Source of the DNA: Alphaproteobacteria bacterium
GTDB taxonomy: Bacteria > Pseudomonadota > Alphaproteobacteria > Sphingomonadales > Sphingomonadaceae
Direction: 5' to 3'
Assembly (NCBI GenBank): GCA_018828205.1
Contig: JAHJWA010000411.1
Location: 1 to 11,994 of the forward strand
Length of the DNA stretch: 11,994 bases
Positions 6,676 to 11,994 of the stretch are shown in pieces. The notes below the pieces were generated by a model, which saw nothing but the letters and a program-made list of their open reading frames with translations, was not told the DNA's origin and searched no databases. The translations under genes were made by a program, and so were the position numbers. Position 1 is the stretch's first letter. Every line of letters begins with the position of its first letter.

Positions 6676-7235
6676 CCGCATCGCTGATCTTCGCCATGGT
6701 CGCCGCCGTTCTCGCCGGCACCGGGGCGCGCGACCAGCTGATCGTCGCGCGGCTGAGCGGGCATTTCGGCGGTTCGCGGCCGGTGCTGGCGACCGGGCTC
6801 GCCTGCACCGCGCTCAGCGCCGCGGCGATGGCCTGGGCGGGCTGGCGGGTCGAGACGATGATCTCGGATTCGGCCGAGGCGATGCTGGTCGCCTTCGCGC
6901 TGGCCGCAGCCGCCTTCGAACTGTTCTGGCCGATAAAGCTCGCGCCCGCGCGCGAGCCGACCCGCTCGCTGGCCGCGCTGGCGCTGGTGCTGCTTGCGCG
7001 CCAGCTTGGCGATGGCGCGCGCTTCTGCATCTTCGCCATCGCTGCCGCCACCTCCTCGCCGCAATTGACCGCGCTGGGCGGCGCGCTCGGCGGCGGGGCG
7101 GCGCTGGCGATGGGCTGGTCGCTGGGGCAGGCGCTCGAGCGCAGGCTGCCGCTGCGCGGTATCCGCATCGCCATCGGCAGCGTCACGCTGATCGTCGCAT
7201 TGGTGATCGGCCTCACCGTTCGCGGCATCGTGTGA
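6672..7235 (+). CDS. Degenerate TMEM165/GDT1-like integral membrane protein
   Basis: This 187-residue, strongly hydrophobic protein has about five or six membrane segments and an internal two-fold repeat. The architecture matches the UPF0016/GDT1 cation (Mn/Ca) transporter family: each half begins with a helix carrying the ExGDKTQ-type motif, and a WPIK element (86-89) stands near the linker as in family members. The signature is eroded: the first copy reads GTGARDQ (16-22) and the second QLGDGAR (111-117), so both motif glutamates are gone. The start is ATG 6672, because the upstream in-frame extension overlaps the divergent SDR gene and is rich in Pro/Arg/Ser. The gene diverges from the SDR. 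Transport activity is doubtful; the family assignment is moderately sure. Confidence 0.72.
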   Translation: MTASLIFAMVAAVLAGTGARDQLIVARLSGHFGGSRPVLATGLACTALSAAAMAWAGWRVETMISDSAEAMLVAFALAAAAFELFWPIKLAPAREPTRSLAALALVLLARQLGDGARFCIFAIAAATSSPQLTALGGALGGGAALAMGWSLGQALERRLPLRGIRIAIGSVTLIVALVIGLTVRGIV

Positions 7236-7236
7236 T

Positions 7237-7256
7237 GATCGAGCCACTCGATTTCA
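7237..7256 (+). terminator. Small hairpin after the GDT1-like gene, weak terminator candidate
   Basis: ATCGAG (7238-7243) and CTCGAT (7247-7252) form a perfect 6-bp stem with a CCA loop, followed by TTTC, two bases after the stop codon. The stem is short and the T run poor, so termination is uncertain. Confidence 0.28.
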
Positions 7257-7274
7257 GCAAGCGCTCGCTTCCAT

Positions 7275-7299
7275 GAAACAAAGCGGTCACTCTCCCGTT
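7275..7299 (+). promoter_or_regulatory. Candidate EcfG (general stress sigma) promoter for dps
   Basis: GAAAC at 7275-7279 and CGTT at 7296-7299 are separated by 16 nt. This matches the alphaproteobacterial EcfG/SigT consensus GGAAC-N16/17-CGTT with one mismatch. It would start transcription roughly 45-50 nt before the dps start codon. Dps genes are typical members of the general stress regulon in this class. No convincing sigma-70 promoter was seen in this spacer. Confidence 0.5.
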
Positions 7300-7352
7300 G
7301 TAAATTCGATACACACGGTGCTGCGGGTCACGCGGCGGACACAGGAGGCAAT

Positions 7353-7814
7353 ATGACCGAATTGGGAAACAACGCAAAAGCAGGGCTGGTCGAGGCATTG
7401 AACGGCGCGCTCGCCGACACTTTTGCGCTCTACGTCAAGACGAAGAACTTCCACTGGCACGTCGCGGGGCCGCGCTTTCGCGACCTGCATCTGCTGTTCG
7501 ACGAACAGGCCGCGCAGCTGATCGGCACGGTCGACGATATCGGCGAACGCGTCCGCAAGAACGGCGAGAACACGCTGACCTCGATCGGCTCGATCGCCAG
7601 CGCGACCCGGGTCACGGATCAGGACGACGTCACCATCGGTGCCGATGCGATGGTCGAGGAACTGCGCGACGCCAACCGCAAGCTGCACGACCGGCTGGGC
7701 GAGGTGAAGGACGAGGCCGAGAAGGTCGGCGACAACGCCACCAGCGGGATCGTCGACGACTGGATCGACCAGTGCGAGGAGCGCATCTGGTTCCTCGGTC
7801 AGACCGCGAAGTAA
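7353..7814 (+). CDS. dps: Dps family ferritin-like DNA-protection protein
   Basis: This 153-residue Dps-type mini-ferritin is predicted to form a dodecamer that oxidises ferrous iron with peroxide and stores it, protecting DNA under stress. The ligands of the inter-subunit ferroxidase site are all visible: H34 in NFHWHVAGP, H46 and D50 in RDLHLLFDEQ, and D61 and E65 in VDDIGERV. The N-terminal tail is short with few lysines, so direct DNA binding through a Lys-rich tail is unlikely. The ATG has an excellent AGGAGG (7343-7348) 4 nt upstream. A probable EcfG stress promoter lies at 7275-7299. The pgl gene follows after about 40 nt, so readthrough into it is possible. Confidence 0.94.
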   Translation: MTELGNNAKAGLVEALNGALADTFALYVKTKNFHWHVAGPRFRDLHLLFDEQAAQLIGTVDDIGERVRKNGENTLTSIGSIASATRVTDQDDVTIGADAMVEELRDANRKLHDRLGEVKDEAEKVGDNATSGIVDDWIDQCEERIWFLGQTAK

Positions 7815-7854
7815 CGCCCTTTCGCTTGGCGGGCGGCGCATTTATGGTGGGGTG

Positions 7855-8490
7855 ATGGACAATGTCACCCCCACCGTCACCCGGATCGCCGCCGCCTCCG
7901 ACGAAACGATCGCCGATTGGCTCGCCGCACGATTGCGGCGGGCCTTTCGTTCGTCCGAAGGGCCGGTGGCGGTGACCGTTCCGGGAGGCTCGACCCCCTT
8001 CCCGATCATCGAACGCCTGCTGGAGCACGACCTCCCGTGGGAGCGGCTGGTGGTCTGGCCCAATGACGACCGCATGGTCCCCGAGGATCACGAGGCGAGC
8101 AACACCGGCAAGCTGCGCGCGCTGTTCGAGCCCGCCGGGGCCGAGGTCGCGGCGCTCGACGTGATGGAACAGGTCCCGCATTTCGCGCTCACCTGGCTCG
8201 GGATGGGCGCCGATGGGCATATCGCCTCGCTGTTCCCCAACACCGACCCGCGCGAAGACGATCCGCGCAGCCTGGTCCAGCTCACCCCGGATCCGCTCCC
8301 GCCCGAGGCGCCCTACGACCGGATCAGCCTGACCATCTCTGCGCTGCTCGGCAGCGACGAGCTGGTTTTCGTGATCCGGGGCGCGGAGAAGAATGACGTC
8401 ATGACGGCGGCCATCGAGGGGGCGAGCGACCTGCCGGTGGCACGCCTGCTCGCCGCCGCGCGCCAGCAGGTCACGGTCTTCGCGGGATGA
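7855..8490 (+). CDS. pgl: 6-phosphogluconolactonase
   Basis: This 211-residue protein hydrolyses 6-phosphogluconolactone to 6-phosphogluconate, feeding the pentose phosphate and Entner-Doudoroff pathways. Family signatures are present: VPGGSTPF (42-49), phosphate-binding; WPNDDRMVP (68-76) followed by SN (82-83); and LGMGADGHIASLFPN (115-129), with the catalytic-region D120 and H122. It is shorter than most members (commonly 230-260) because the segment between SN and LGMG is compact. ATG 7855 is chosen; a GTG directly before it would add one residue, and the only ribosome-site-like sequence is GGTGGGG just upstream. It is not next to zwf or edd here. Its stop overlaps the NUDIX start (ATGA), so the two are translationally coupled. 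Confidence 0.9.
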   Translation: MDNVTPTVTRIAAASDETIADWLAARLRRAFRSSEGPVAVTVPGGSTPFPIIERLLEHDLPWERLVVWPNDDRMVPEDHEASNTGKLRALFEPAGAEVAALDVMEQVPHFALTWLGMGADGHIASLFPNTDPREDDPRSLVQLTPDPLPPEAPYDRISLTISALLGSDELVFVIRGAEKNDVMTAAIEGASDLPVARLLAAARQQVTVFAG

Positions 8491-8972
8491 TCGCGCAGCT
8501 GCACCGCGTCGCGCTGCGCCTCGCGCATCGCCTCCGCCATCGCTGGCGGCGCTGGCGCGGCACCCCGCTCGAGGGCGTGACGATGATCGCCTGCGACCTG
8601 CAGGAGCGGGTGCTGCTGGTGCGCCACAGCTACGGGCCGGAAGGCTGGTTCCTCCCCGGCGGCGGGATAAGGCGCGGCGAGGTCCCGCTCCAGGCCGCGG
8701 TGCGCGAATTGCGCGAGGAAACCGGCTGCACCGCCGAGGGCGTGCAATTGCTTGGCGCGTTCGAGGACGAGGTCTCGGGCTCGCCGCACACCGCGTATAT
8801 CGTCACCTGCCTGACCGCCGACGAACCGCGCCCCGACCGCCGCGAGGTGGTGGAAGCGCGCTTCTTCCCGACCCATTCGCTCCCCGAACCGCTCAGCCCG
8901 CGCACCAAGGCGCGGCTCGCCTTCTGGCGCGAGCGGGTCAACGACCCCGGCGCCCAGGGCGCGGTGGATTAG
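8487..8972 (+). CDS. NUDIX hydrolase
   Basis: This 161-residue protein contains a perfect NUDIX box at 59-81: G59, E65, then R73-E74, E77-E78, G80 (GX5EX7REUXEEXGU), the metal-binding site used to cleave a nucleoside diphosphate linked to another group. The N-terminal 25 residues are Arg/Leu-rich and basic (HRVALRLAHRLRHRWRRWRG), which may form an amphipathic helix; the rest is the standard alpha/beta fold. The substrate cannot be read from sequence. The ATG overlaps the pgl stop by 4 nt, showing translational coupling. It ends facing dinB across a palindrome-rich spacer. Confidence 0.9.
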   Translation: MIAQLHRVALRLAHRLRHRWRRWRGTPLEGVTMIACDLQERVLLVRHSYGPEGWFLPGGGIRRGEVPLQAAVRELREETGCTAEGVQLLGAFEDEVSGSPHTAYIVTCLTADEPRPDRREVVEARFFPTHSLPEPLSPRTKARLAFWRERVNDPGAQGAVD

Positions 8973-8977
8973 TCTCG

Positions 8978-9085
8978 CTTCTCCCCTCCCCGCGGGGAGG
9001 GGCCGGGGGAGCGCGCCGCAGGCGCGCGTCCGATCCATCGGCGCCGTACACCCCCACCCGGCCTCCCCCTCGAGCGGGAGGGGAA
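8978..9085. repeat. Inverted G/C-rich repeat between convergent genes (family C)
   Basis: The left arm (8978-9010) contains the perfect 20-bp palindrome at 8983-9002. The right arm (9051-9085) is its near reverse complement (contains GGCCTCCCCCTCGAGCGGG). The arms can fold separately or pair across the spacer. CTTCTCCCCTCCCC-type repeats are frequent at gene ends in sphingomonads (from general knowledge). It lies between the convergent NUDIX and dinB genes. Confidence 0.75.
9011..9027. terminator. Strong GC hairpin between convergent NUDIX and dinB
   Basis: GCGCGCC-GCA-GGCGCGC is a perfect 7-bp stem with a 3-nt loop, nested between the two arms of the larger inverted repeat. It sits between two convergent stop codons (8972 and 9114). 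It may block transcription from both sides, though no T tract is present for classic intrinsic termination. Confidence 0.4.
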
Positions 9086-9113
9086 GACGGCGTCAGGGCC
9101 ACGCCGTCACGCT

Positions 9114-10253
9114 CTACAGCAGAGACAATTGCGCATCGGGGCGCGGCGGTTCCTCCTCCGCGCCATCGCGCTCGAGCTTGGACAGGGTGAGCCCCATCAG
9201 CCGTATCGGCATCGGCAGCGGCAGCACCTCGTCGAGCAGGCTGCGCGCCAGGCTCGCGAATTCCTCGCGGTCCGCGATCGGGCGGGGCAGCGATTTCGCG
9301 CGGCTCATGATCTGGAAATCGGTGTATTTGAGCTTGAGCGTCACCGTCCGCCCGCGCGCCTCCGCCCGCTCGATGCTGGCCCAGACGATGGCGATGATAT
9401 CCTCCAGCGTCTCGCGCAGCGCCGGGCCGCTCGAGATATCGGTGCCGAAGGTCCGCTCGCCGCCGACCGATTTGCGGATCCGGGTCGGGCGCACCGGGCG
9501 CAGGTCGATCCCGCGCGCGGCGCGGTAGAGATAGTCGGCGAAGCTGCCGAAATGCGCGCGCAGCCAGGCGATGTCCTTGCTTGCCAGATCGGCGCCCGTC
9601 GCGATCCCCAGCCGCGCCATCTTCTCCGCGCCCTTGGGCCCGACCCCGTGGAACCGCCGCACCGGCAATTGCGCAACGAACTCTGCCCCCTCGCCGGGGC
9701 GGATCACGCACAGCCCATCGGGCTTGTTCTGGTCGCTGGCAATCTTGGCGAGGAACTTGTTGTAGCTCACCCCGGCGCTGGCGGTGAGCCGCGTCTTGGC
9801 GCGGATCTCCTGGCGGATCAGCTCGGCGATCCGTGTCGCCGAGCCGATTCCCAGCCTGTCGGCGGTGACATCGAGATAGGCCTCGTCGAGGCTCAGCGGC
9901 TCGACCAGCTCGGTGTGGTGGCGGAACACCGCGCGGATCTGCTGGCTGACCTCGCGGTAGACCTCAAAGCGGCTCTTGCAGAAGATCAGATCGGGGCACA
10001 ATCGCTTGGCGGTGACCGAGGGCATCGCGCTCTTCACCCCGAAGACCCGCGCTTCGTAGCTCGCCGCCGCGACCACGCCGCGCCCGCCGGGGCCGCCCAC
10101 CGCCACCGGTTTGCCGCGCAATTCGGGATGATCGCGCTGCTCGACGCTGGCGAAGAAGGCATCCATGTCGACATGGATGATCTTGCGCAGCCCCTGCGCC
10201 TCGCTCTCCTCGCCCTCCGGGCCGCCGTCGCTGGTGTGGTCGTCCTGCCTCAT
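9114..10253 (-). CDS. dinB: DNA polymerase IV (Y-family translesion polymerase)
   Basis: This 379-residue Y-family polymerase is used for lesion bypass and stress mutagenesis. Palm residues are intact: D29 in KIIHVDMDAFFASVEQ, and D123-E124 in PLSLDEAYLDVT. The steric-gate Phe is in DAFF (31-34). The thumb/helix-hairpin-helix segment VRRFHGVGPKGAEKMARLGI and the little-finger domain follow. The C-terminus ends QLSLL, fitting a beta-clamp-binding peptide. ATG 10253 is chosen over a longer TTG start at 10304, which would run through the intergenic palindrome; no strong ribosome site is seen. Even so, about 20 acidic/polar residues precede the conserved core. It diverges from the MFS gene; no canonical alphaproteobacterial LexA box (GTTC-N7-GTTC) was found. 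Confidence 0.94.
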   Translation of the reverse strand: MRQDDHTSDGGPEGEESEAQGLRKIIHVDMDAFFASVEQRDHPELRGKPVAVGGPGGRGVVAAASYEARVFGVKSAMPSVTAKRLCPDLIFCKSRFEVYREVSQQIRAVFRHHTELVEPLSLDEAYLDVTADRLGIGSATRIAELIRQEIRAKTRLTASAGVSYNKFLAKIASDQNKPDGLCVIRPGEGAEFVAQLPVRRFHGVGPKGAEKMARLGIATGADLASKDIAWLRAHFGSFADYLYRAARGIDLRPVRPTRIRKSVGGERTFGTDISSGPALRETLEDIIAIVWASIERAEARGRTVTLKLKYTDFQIMSRAKSLPRPIADREEFASLARSLLDEVLPLPMPIRLMGLTLSKLERDGAEEEPPRPDAQLSLL

Positions 10254-10287
10254 CGCGGGCCAAAGATAGGCGTGCGGGTTGCAAATC

Positions 10288-10302
10288 GGAACCGTTCGTT
10301 CC
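10288..10302. promoter_or_regulatory. Palindrome in the dinB/MFS divergent spacer
   Basis: GGAACcgttcGTTCC has perfect 5-bp arms around a 5-nt centre, placed in the 67-bp region shared by two divergent genes. It could be an operator for dinB, for the transporter, or for both. It does not match the usual alphaproteobacterial LexA direct repeat. Confidence 0.3.
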
Positions 10303-10320
10303 AATTCGCATATTGTGCAG

Positions 10321-11610
10321 ATGCGAAACGAAATTTCCGCCGGCGGCGAGCTTCACGGTTCGACCGAAGAGACCCGCCGTCCGGCCGAGGCCGCGCGCTC
10401 GAAGCCCATCGGCGAACGCGAGCTGATCTGGATGATGGCGATGCTGATGGCGCTCAACGCCTTCGGCATCGACGCCATCCTCCCCGCGCTCGACGAGCTG
10501 GCGAGTACGCTGGGCGCGCAGGGCAACGATCGCCAGTTCGTGATCGGCATCTACCTGCTCGCCGCCGGCATCGGCACGCTGGTCCCGGGCGCCTTCGCCG
10601 ACCGCTTCGGGCGCCGACCGGTGCTCTTCGTCGGGCTCGGCGCCTATATCGGTCTCTCGCTCGCCTGCGCGCTGGCGACCTCCTTCGACGCGCTGGTGGT
10701 GCTGCGCGCGGCGCAGGGCTTCTTCGCCGCGAGCATCATCGCGCTTCCGCCCGCGATCATCCGCGACCGCGTCGGCGGCGACAAGATGGCGCGGATGATG
10801 AGCCTGATCTTCGTCATCTTCCTGCTGGTCCCCGCGATCGCGCCCTCGATCGGCCAGGGCGTGTTGCTGCTGACCGGCGACTGGCGCTGGATCTTCGTCG
10901 CCATGGCGCTCGCCGGGGTGGTGATGTCGGTCTGGGTCTTCACCCGCCTGCCCGAGACGCTTCACGAGGAAGACCGCCAGCCGATCCACATCCCGCAGAT
11001 CGCGCGCAACATGGGCAGCGCGGTGACCTTGCGCACCACGGTCGGTTACACGCTGGGCAGCGCGCTGGTGTTCGGGGGCCTGTTCGGCTTCATCAATTCC
11101 AGCCAGCAGCTGATCGGCGAAGCCTTCGGCGCGGGCGACGATTTCCCGCTGATCTTCGCGATCTGCGCGGGCTGCATGGCCGTGGCCAACTGGCTCAACA
11201 GCCGCATCGTCGAGCGCTACGGCGCGCGCCGGGTCAGCCACGCGGCGCTGTTCGTCTTCATCCTCGTCGCCGCGGCGCAGCTGTGGTTCGCCAGCCAGCC
11301 CGACGAGAGCCTGTGGACCTTCGTGCCGCTGATGGCCGCGAACATGAGCCTGCTGGGCTTCATCGGCGCCAATTTCGGCTCGATCGCGCTCCAGCCTTTC
11401 CGCCACATCGCGGGTGCGGCGAGCTCGGCGCAGGGCTTCCTGCGGATGACCGGGGGCGCCTTGCTGGGCGCCTATATCGGCTATGCCTACGACGGCACCG
11501 CGCGCCCGCTGGCGCTGGCGCTGCTGGTGACCGCGGTGCTCAGCCTGGTCTTCGTGATGTTCTCGGAGCGGGGCACGCTGTTCGGCCCGCCGGAGCCGGA
11601 GGATAGCTGA
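10321..11610 (+). CDS. MFS transporter, Bcr/CflA-like drug efflux
   Basis: This 429-residue inner-membrane protein has about 12 predicted helices and belongs to the major facilitator superfamily. It has a polar N-terminal tail (1-32), FGIDAILPALDELA in helix 1 (Bcr/CflA-like D-x(4)-PA motif), motif A as PGAFADRFGRRPVLFVG between helices 2 and 3, a helix-4 Arg in VLRAAQGFFAAS followed by IIRD, and GDWRWIFVAMA at helix 6. These fit the proton-driven drug:H+ antiporter-1 group; the real substrate is unknown. ATG 10321 is chosen; TTG 10279 and GTG 10315 are in-frame alternatives in the spacer, and no clear ribosome site distinguishes them. It diverges from dinB and is followed by a palindromic repeat that may end the transcript. 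Confidence 0.9.
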   Translation: MRNEISAGGELHGSTEETRRPAEAARSKPIGERELIWMMAMLMALNAFGIDAILPALDELASTLGAQGNDRQFVIGIYLLAAGIGTLVPGAFADRFGRRPVLFVGLGAYIGLSLACALATSFDALVVLRAAQGFFAASIIALPPAIIRDRVGGDKMARMMSLIFVIFLLVPAIAPSIGQGVLLLTGDWRWIFVAMALAGVVMSVWVFTRLPETLHEEDRQPIHIPQIARNMGSAVTLRTTVGYTLGSALVFGGLFGFINSSQQLIGEAFGAGDDFPLIFAICAGCMAVANWLNSRIVERYGARRVSHAALFVFILVAAAQLWFASQPDESLWTFVPLMAANMSLLGFIGANFGSIALQPFRHIAGAASSAQGFLRMTGGALLGAYIGYAYDGTARPLALALLVTAVLSLVFVMFSERGTLFGPPEPEDS

Positions 11611-11626
11611 GCGATTGAGATAAGAT

Positions 11627-11705
11627 CGTCATCCCAGCGAAAGCTGGGATCTCCCGCCACCTGGTCCTCTACCTGCACAAGATCCCAGCTTTCGCTGGGA
11701 TGACG
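11627..11705. repeat. Paired palindromic repeat (family A, copy 2)
   Basis: The arms 11627-11652 and 11680-11705 are exact 26-bp inverted repeats, each itself a hairpin (core CCCAGCGAAAGCTGGG), with a 27-nt spacer. This is the same design as 814-895, with the stem sequence changed in a compensatory way. It begins 17 nt after the MFS stop and ends about 40 nt before the thiC riboswitch, so it may act as the transporter's terminator. Confidence 0.88.
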
Positions 11706-11744
11706 ACGCCCTTCCACCCCACGCGCAAATGCGGTAGGCAGGCG

Positions 11745-11834
11745 CATCCCCGGGGAGCCAGTGCTGGCTGAGAGGGGCAGGTCATGCTGCCCGACCCGTC
11801 GAACCTGAACCCGTTAATACGGGCGGAGGGAGGG
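11745..11834 (+). promoter_or_regulatory. TPP riboswitch aptamer (THI element)
   Basis: The conserved TPP-binding elements occur in order: CGGGGAGCC, GGCTGAGAGGG (CTGAGA at 11768-11773 binds the pyrimidine ring), GAACCTGA (11801-11808), the P5 hairpin CCCG-TTAATA-CGGG (11810-11823) and GCGGAGGGA (11823-11831), which contact the pyrophosphate side. P1 is short (CCC with GGG). It precedes thiC, the standard target: high TPP should lower expression. Domain edges are approximate. Confidence 0.97.
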
Positions 11835-11866
11835 CCGGCTCTGTCGCTTCGCGTGTCGCCGGAAAA

Positions 11867-11889
11867 CTCTCTCCCGTCCGAGGAGAGAG
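11867..11889 (+). promoter_or_regulatory. Shine-Dalgarno-sequestering hairpin of the thiC leader
   Basis: CTCTCTCC (11867-11874) and GGAGAGAG (11882-11889) form a perfect 8-bp stem with a 7-nt loop, and the 3' arm contains the thiC ribosome site GGAG. The 5' arm can instead pair with GGAGGGAG at 11825-11832, inside the aptamer's conserved 3' strand (8 bp, one G-U). This indicates control of translation initiation rather than termination. Confidence 0.75.
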
Positions 11890-11894
11890 ACCCC

Positions 11895-11994
11895 ATGGCC
11901 GATGTGAATTCCCCGCACGAGATCAGCCCCACCGGCGAGCCGGTAACCGTCACCACCGGCCCGATCCGCGGCAGCCGCAAGGTCCATGTCGGCA
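11895..11994 (+). CDS. thiC: Phosphomethylpyrimidine synthase ThiC, N-terminal fragment
   Basis: The gene is cut by the window end after 33 codons. ThiC is the radical-SAM enzyme that rearranges aminoimidazole ribotide into hydroxymethylpyrimidine phosphate for thiamine. Visible residues include VTTGPIRGSRKVHV (18-31), the characteristic N-terminal motif of bacterial ThiC. The ATG at 11895 has AGGAG starting at 11881, held in a hairpin. The TPP riboswitch directly upstream independently supports the call. The catalytic CxxCxxxC cluster motif would lie near the C-terminus, outside the window. Confidence 0.93.
   Translation, partial: MADVNSPHEISPTGEPVTVTTGPIRGSRKVHVG

Noticed and set aside
8978..9085. 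CRISPR-like or tandem repeat array
   Set aside because: There are only two arms in inverted orientation and no regular direct repeats with spacers.
10254..10304. Longer dinB product from TTG at 10304
   Set aside because: It would translate the intergenic palindrome and add residues unlike DinB; the ATG at 10253 is already upstream of the conserved core.
9129..11606. Very long plus-strand open frame (about 825 codons) across dinB and the MFS gene
   Set aside because: It is antisense to a clear dinB and in another frame of a clear MFS gene; its translation is Arg/Ala/His-rich without domains, a common artefact of high-GC DNA.

Overview
The window is GC-rich chromosomal DNA with the look of an alphaproteobacterium, most likely Sphingomonadales (Sphingomonas/Erythrobacter-like). 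This rests on strong G/C bias at third codon positions, the small palindromic repeats common between genes in that order, an EcfG-type general-stress promoter in front of dps, and a TPP-riboswitch-controlled thiC. The taxonomic placement is inference. No prophage, insertion sequence, CRISPR array or defence locus was seen; this is mostly core metabolism.

Left part (22-5551, minus strand): a valine (isobutyryl-CoA) catabolic operon. Reading with transcription it holds CoA-acylating methylmalonate-semialdehyde dehydrogenase (mmsA), an uncharacterised lipoprotein, an I78-type peptidase-inhibitor protein, an isobutyryl-CoA dehydrogenase-like acyl-CoA dehydrogenase, 3-hydroxyisobutyryl-CoA hydrolase and enoyl-CoA hydratase. 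Together these carry isobutyryl-CoA through methacrylyl-CoA and 3-hydroxyisobutyryl-CoA to 3-hydroxyisobutyrate, and then methylmalonate semialdehyde to propionyl-CoA. The missing 3-hydroxyisobutyrate dehydrogenase step may lie beyond base 1. Two different palindromic repeats fill the two long spacers of this operon. Just upstream are a quasi-palindrome that could be an operator and a tRNA-Gly(CCC).

Middle part: an HSD10-like short-chain dehydrogenase on the minus strand (5782-6576) has unusual active-site substitutions. On the plus strand follow a small membrane protein resembling a degenerate TMEM165/GDT1 transporter (6672-7235), a Dps ferritin-like protein (7353-7814), 6-phosphogluconolactonase (7855-8490) and a NUDIX hydrolase overlapping it by 4 nt (8487-8972).

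Right part: the NUDIX gene converges on DNA polymerase IV (dinB, 9114-10253, minus) across a palindrome-rich spacer. dinB diverges from a Bcr/CflA-like MFS efflux transporter (10321-11610, plus). After a palindromic repeat comes a TPP riboswitch with a clear Shine-Dalgarno-sequestering hairpin, then the first 33 codons of thiC, cut by the window end.

Most notable points: the mutually exclusive pairings of the thiC leader, the SDR that lacks the usual catalytic Asn, the two predicted envelope proteins inside a cytosolic catabolic operon, and repeats that account for nearly all of two operon spacers. All genes longer than 300 nt are accounted for and no gene-free stretch exceeds about 285 nt.
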